NCBI GenBank assembly: GCA_900772625.1
Contig: CAAHEQ010000101.1
Location: 1-6,974 of the forward strand
Direction: 5' to 3'
DNA: 6,974 nucleotides
From: Alphaproteobacteria bacterium
GTDB taxonomy: Bacteria > Pseudomonadota > Alphaproteobacteria > CAAHEQ01 > UBA3637
Shown here: positions 6,457-6,974 of the stretch, piece by piece
Layout of the letters: the number at the start of each line of letters is the position of its first letter
Position numbering within the stretch: the stretch's first letter is position 1
Program-made: the position numbers and the translations under genes
Notes under the pieces: generated by a model
What the model was told of the DNA's origin: nothing
Database searches by the model: none
The model's input: only the letters and a program-made list of their open reading frames with translations

Positions 6457-6514
6457 TTTCAAAAAAATGATTTTTGATTTAGGGTTCGGGGGCGCAAAAA
6501 TCATTTTTTTGAAA
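6457..6514. repeat. AT-armed palindromic element, right copy (reverse orientation)
   Basis: Perfect 20-bp arms, TTTCAAAAAAATGATTTTTG at 6457-6476 and its complement at 6495-6514, with an 18-nt G-rich loop containing TTTAGGGTTCGGGGG. Reverse-complemented, the loop equals that of the element at 303-361 except for one missing base and one substitution. The arms are longer than in the left copy, so this one may be closer to the intact form. Confidence 0.82.
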
Positions 6515-6638
6515 GGCTAAAGATTTTAAACGCAATTTTGCCAGCTTTTTTAGATTTATTGCCCCTTCTCCATCTGTTTAATTTTGCAGGCGCGTCGCGC
6601 AGCCTCTGAGATTGGTTTGCCTCATTCGAAAGGAAGTA

Positions 6639-6674
6639 AGGGCTGAGCAATGGGAAACAAGGAAACTCAGCCCT
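6639..6674. repeat. Hairpin beyond the 3' end of the small gene
   Basis: Perfect 9-bp arms, AGGGCTGAG at 6639-6647 and CTCAGCCCT at 6666-6674, with an 18-nt loop. It lies 17 nt beyond the stop of the minus-strand gene ending at 6692. On that strand the sequence after the stem (TACTTCCTTT) is only moderately T-rich, so terminator function is uncertain. The GGGCTG start recalls the hairpin at 499-541, but the rest differs. Confidence 0.6.
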
Positions 6675-6691
6675 ATAGTGCTACCGTAAAA

Positions 6692-6904
6692 CTATTTTAA
6701 GTTGCGGTAAAAAATGATAAAAGCCGCTGCTGTATAAACAAACGAGCGGCTTCCTTTGCGGTCTTTAACACGCTTGATTAAATCATCAAGTGGTACACTT
6801 TCTTGCGCGGCAATAAATGACAGGCAATACATAATTTGTGCAGGTTTTGTTTGCAAATTGGCAAAACTTAGTTCCGTAATTGACGAGTTTTTGGATTTTT
6901 TCAT
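6692..6904 (-). CDS. Small basic protein of unknown function (70 aa)
   Basis: I do not recognise this protein. It has 70 residues, with 12 Lys/Arg against 5 Asp/Glu. It has a polar basic start (MKKSKNSS), a middle likely to be helical (about 21-46) and a hydrophobic stretch near the C-terminus, FVYTAAAFIIFY (55-66), followed by RNLK. That stretch is too short and too terminal for me to call a membrane anchor. Support for a real gene comes from a GAAAGG ribosome binding site 9 nt before the ATG, a TATAAA upstream, a hairpin just after the stop, and no competing frame on the other strand. It converges on the PyrD-like gene across the repeat region. It could be a regulator, a small membrane-associated protein or a fragment of something larger. 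Confidence 0.6.
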   Translation of the reverse strand: MKKSKNSSITELSFANLQTKPAQIMYCLSFIAAQESVPLDDLIKRVKDRKGSRSFVYTAAAFIIFYRNLK

Positions 6905-6944
6905 AATAAGGTGCCTTTCGTAAAGTCTTTCCGAATCGATACAT

Positions 6945-6950
6945 TTTATA
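6945..6950 (-). promoter_or_regulatory. Possible -10 box for the small minus-strand gene
   Basis: TATAAA on the minus strand lies about 40 nt before the ATG at 6904, giving a start site near 6938. The bases that should hold the -35 (about 6968-6973) read TGTTTT, a weak match, so only the -10 is worth recording. The window ends there. Confidence 0.35.
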
Positions 6951-6974
6951 CTATCACCAAATGAATAAAAACAC

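Larger units (their letters stand above)
6191..6691. other. Gene-free, repeat-rich intergenic stretch between two converging genes
   Basis: No gene is supported here. From left to right it holds a partial repeat of the PyrD-like gene's 3' end (6235-6258), a hairpin with a T-rich tail (6292-6340), a REP-like palindrome (6369-6409), the AT-armed element in reverse orientation (6457-6514) and a hairpin at 6639-6674. The genes on either side converge on it, so it receives two transcript ends. Between 6515 and 6638 I see only AT-rich sequence and a short GC-rich patch (about 6586-6608) that may be a decayed hairpin. Confidence 0.75.

Noticed and set aside
6586..6608. GC-rich patch possibly forming another REP-like hairpin
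   Set aside because: Pairing requires an almost absent loop or several bulges. It may be a decayed copy, but I cannot support it.

Overview
The window reads as a chromosomal housekeeping segment from an alphaproteobacterium with moderate G+C. The main clues are a tandem rpoZ-rsh pair on one strand and a MetRS of the type that starts ITSALPYING with a HLGH signature. The protein style suggests a host-associated or uncultured lineage rather than a model genus. This assignment is inference from sequence style, not from a search.

Layout. Positions 1-636 hold no convincing gene and are filled with hairpin-forming repeats. Positions 637-3211 (minus strand) hold rpoZ (RNA polymerase omega) followed by rsh (bifunctional (p)ppGpp synthetase/hydrolase), 28 nt apart and probably one transcript. 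A 141-bp divergent control region (3212-3352) separates them from a plus-strand pair: metG (methionyl-tRNA synthetase, 3353-5056) and, 3 nt later, a dihydroorotate dehydrogenase-family gene (5060-6190). Positions 6191-6691 are again repeat-rich and non-coding. A small minus-strand gene of unknown function (6692-6904) lies near the right edge with its own ribosome binding site.

How the genes fit together. Omega and Rsh belong to the transcription/stringent-response axis, while MetRS supplies charged tRNA, the lack of which is the signal Rsh responds to. The two operons share one compact intergenic region with inferred back-to-back promoters whose -35 boxes are 5 bp apart, so coordinated control is possible but not shown.

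Most noteworthy. (1) The PyrD-like protein keeps the class 2 fold and the FMN-phosphate end, but by eye has lost several residues that bind or deprotonate dihydroorotate, including His in place of the catalytic Ser. (2) A ~56-bp AT-armed palindromic element occurs once on each side of the gene block in opposite orientation. (3) A family of GC-rich REP-like hairpins of about 40 bp is concentrated in the two gene-free stretches. (4) The last six codons plus stop of the PyrD-like gene are repeated 65 bp downstream, out of frame. I see no CRISPR, tRNA, rRNA, transposase or obvious defence system.
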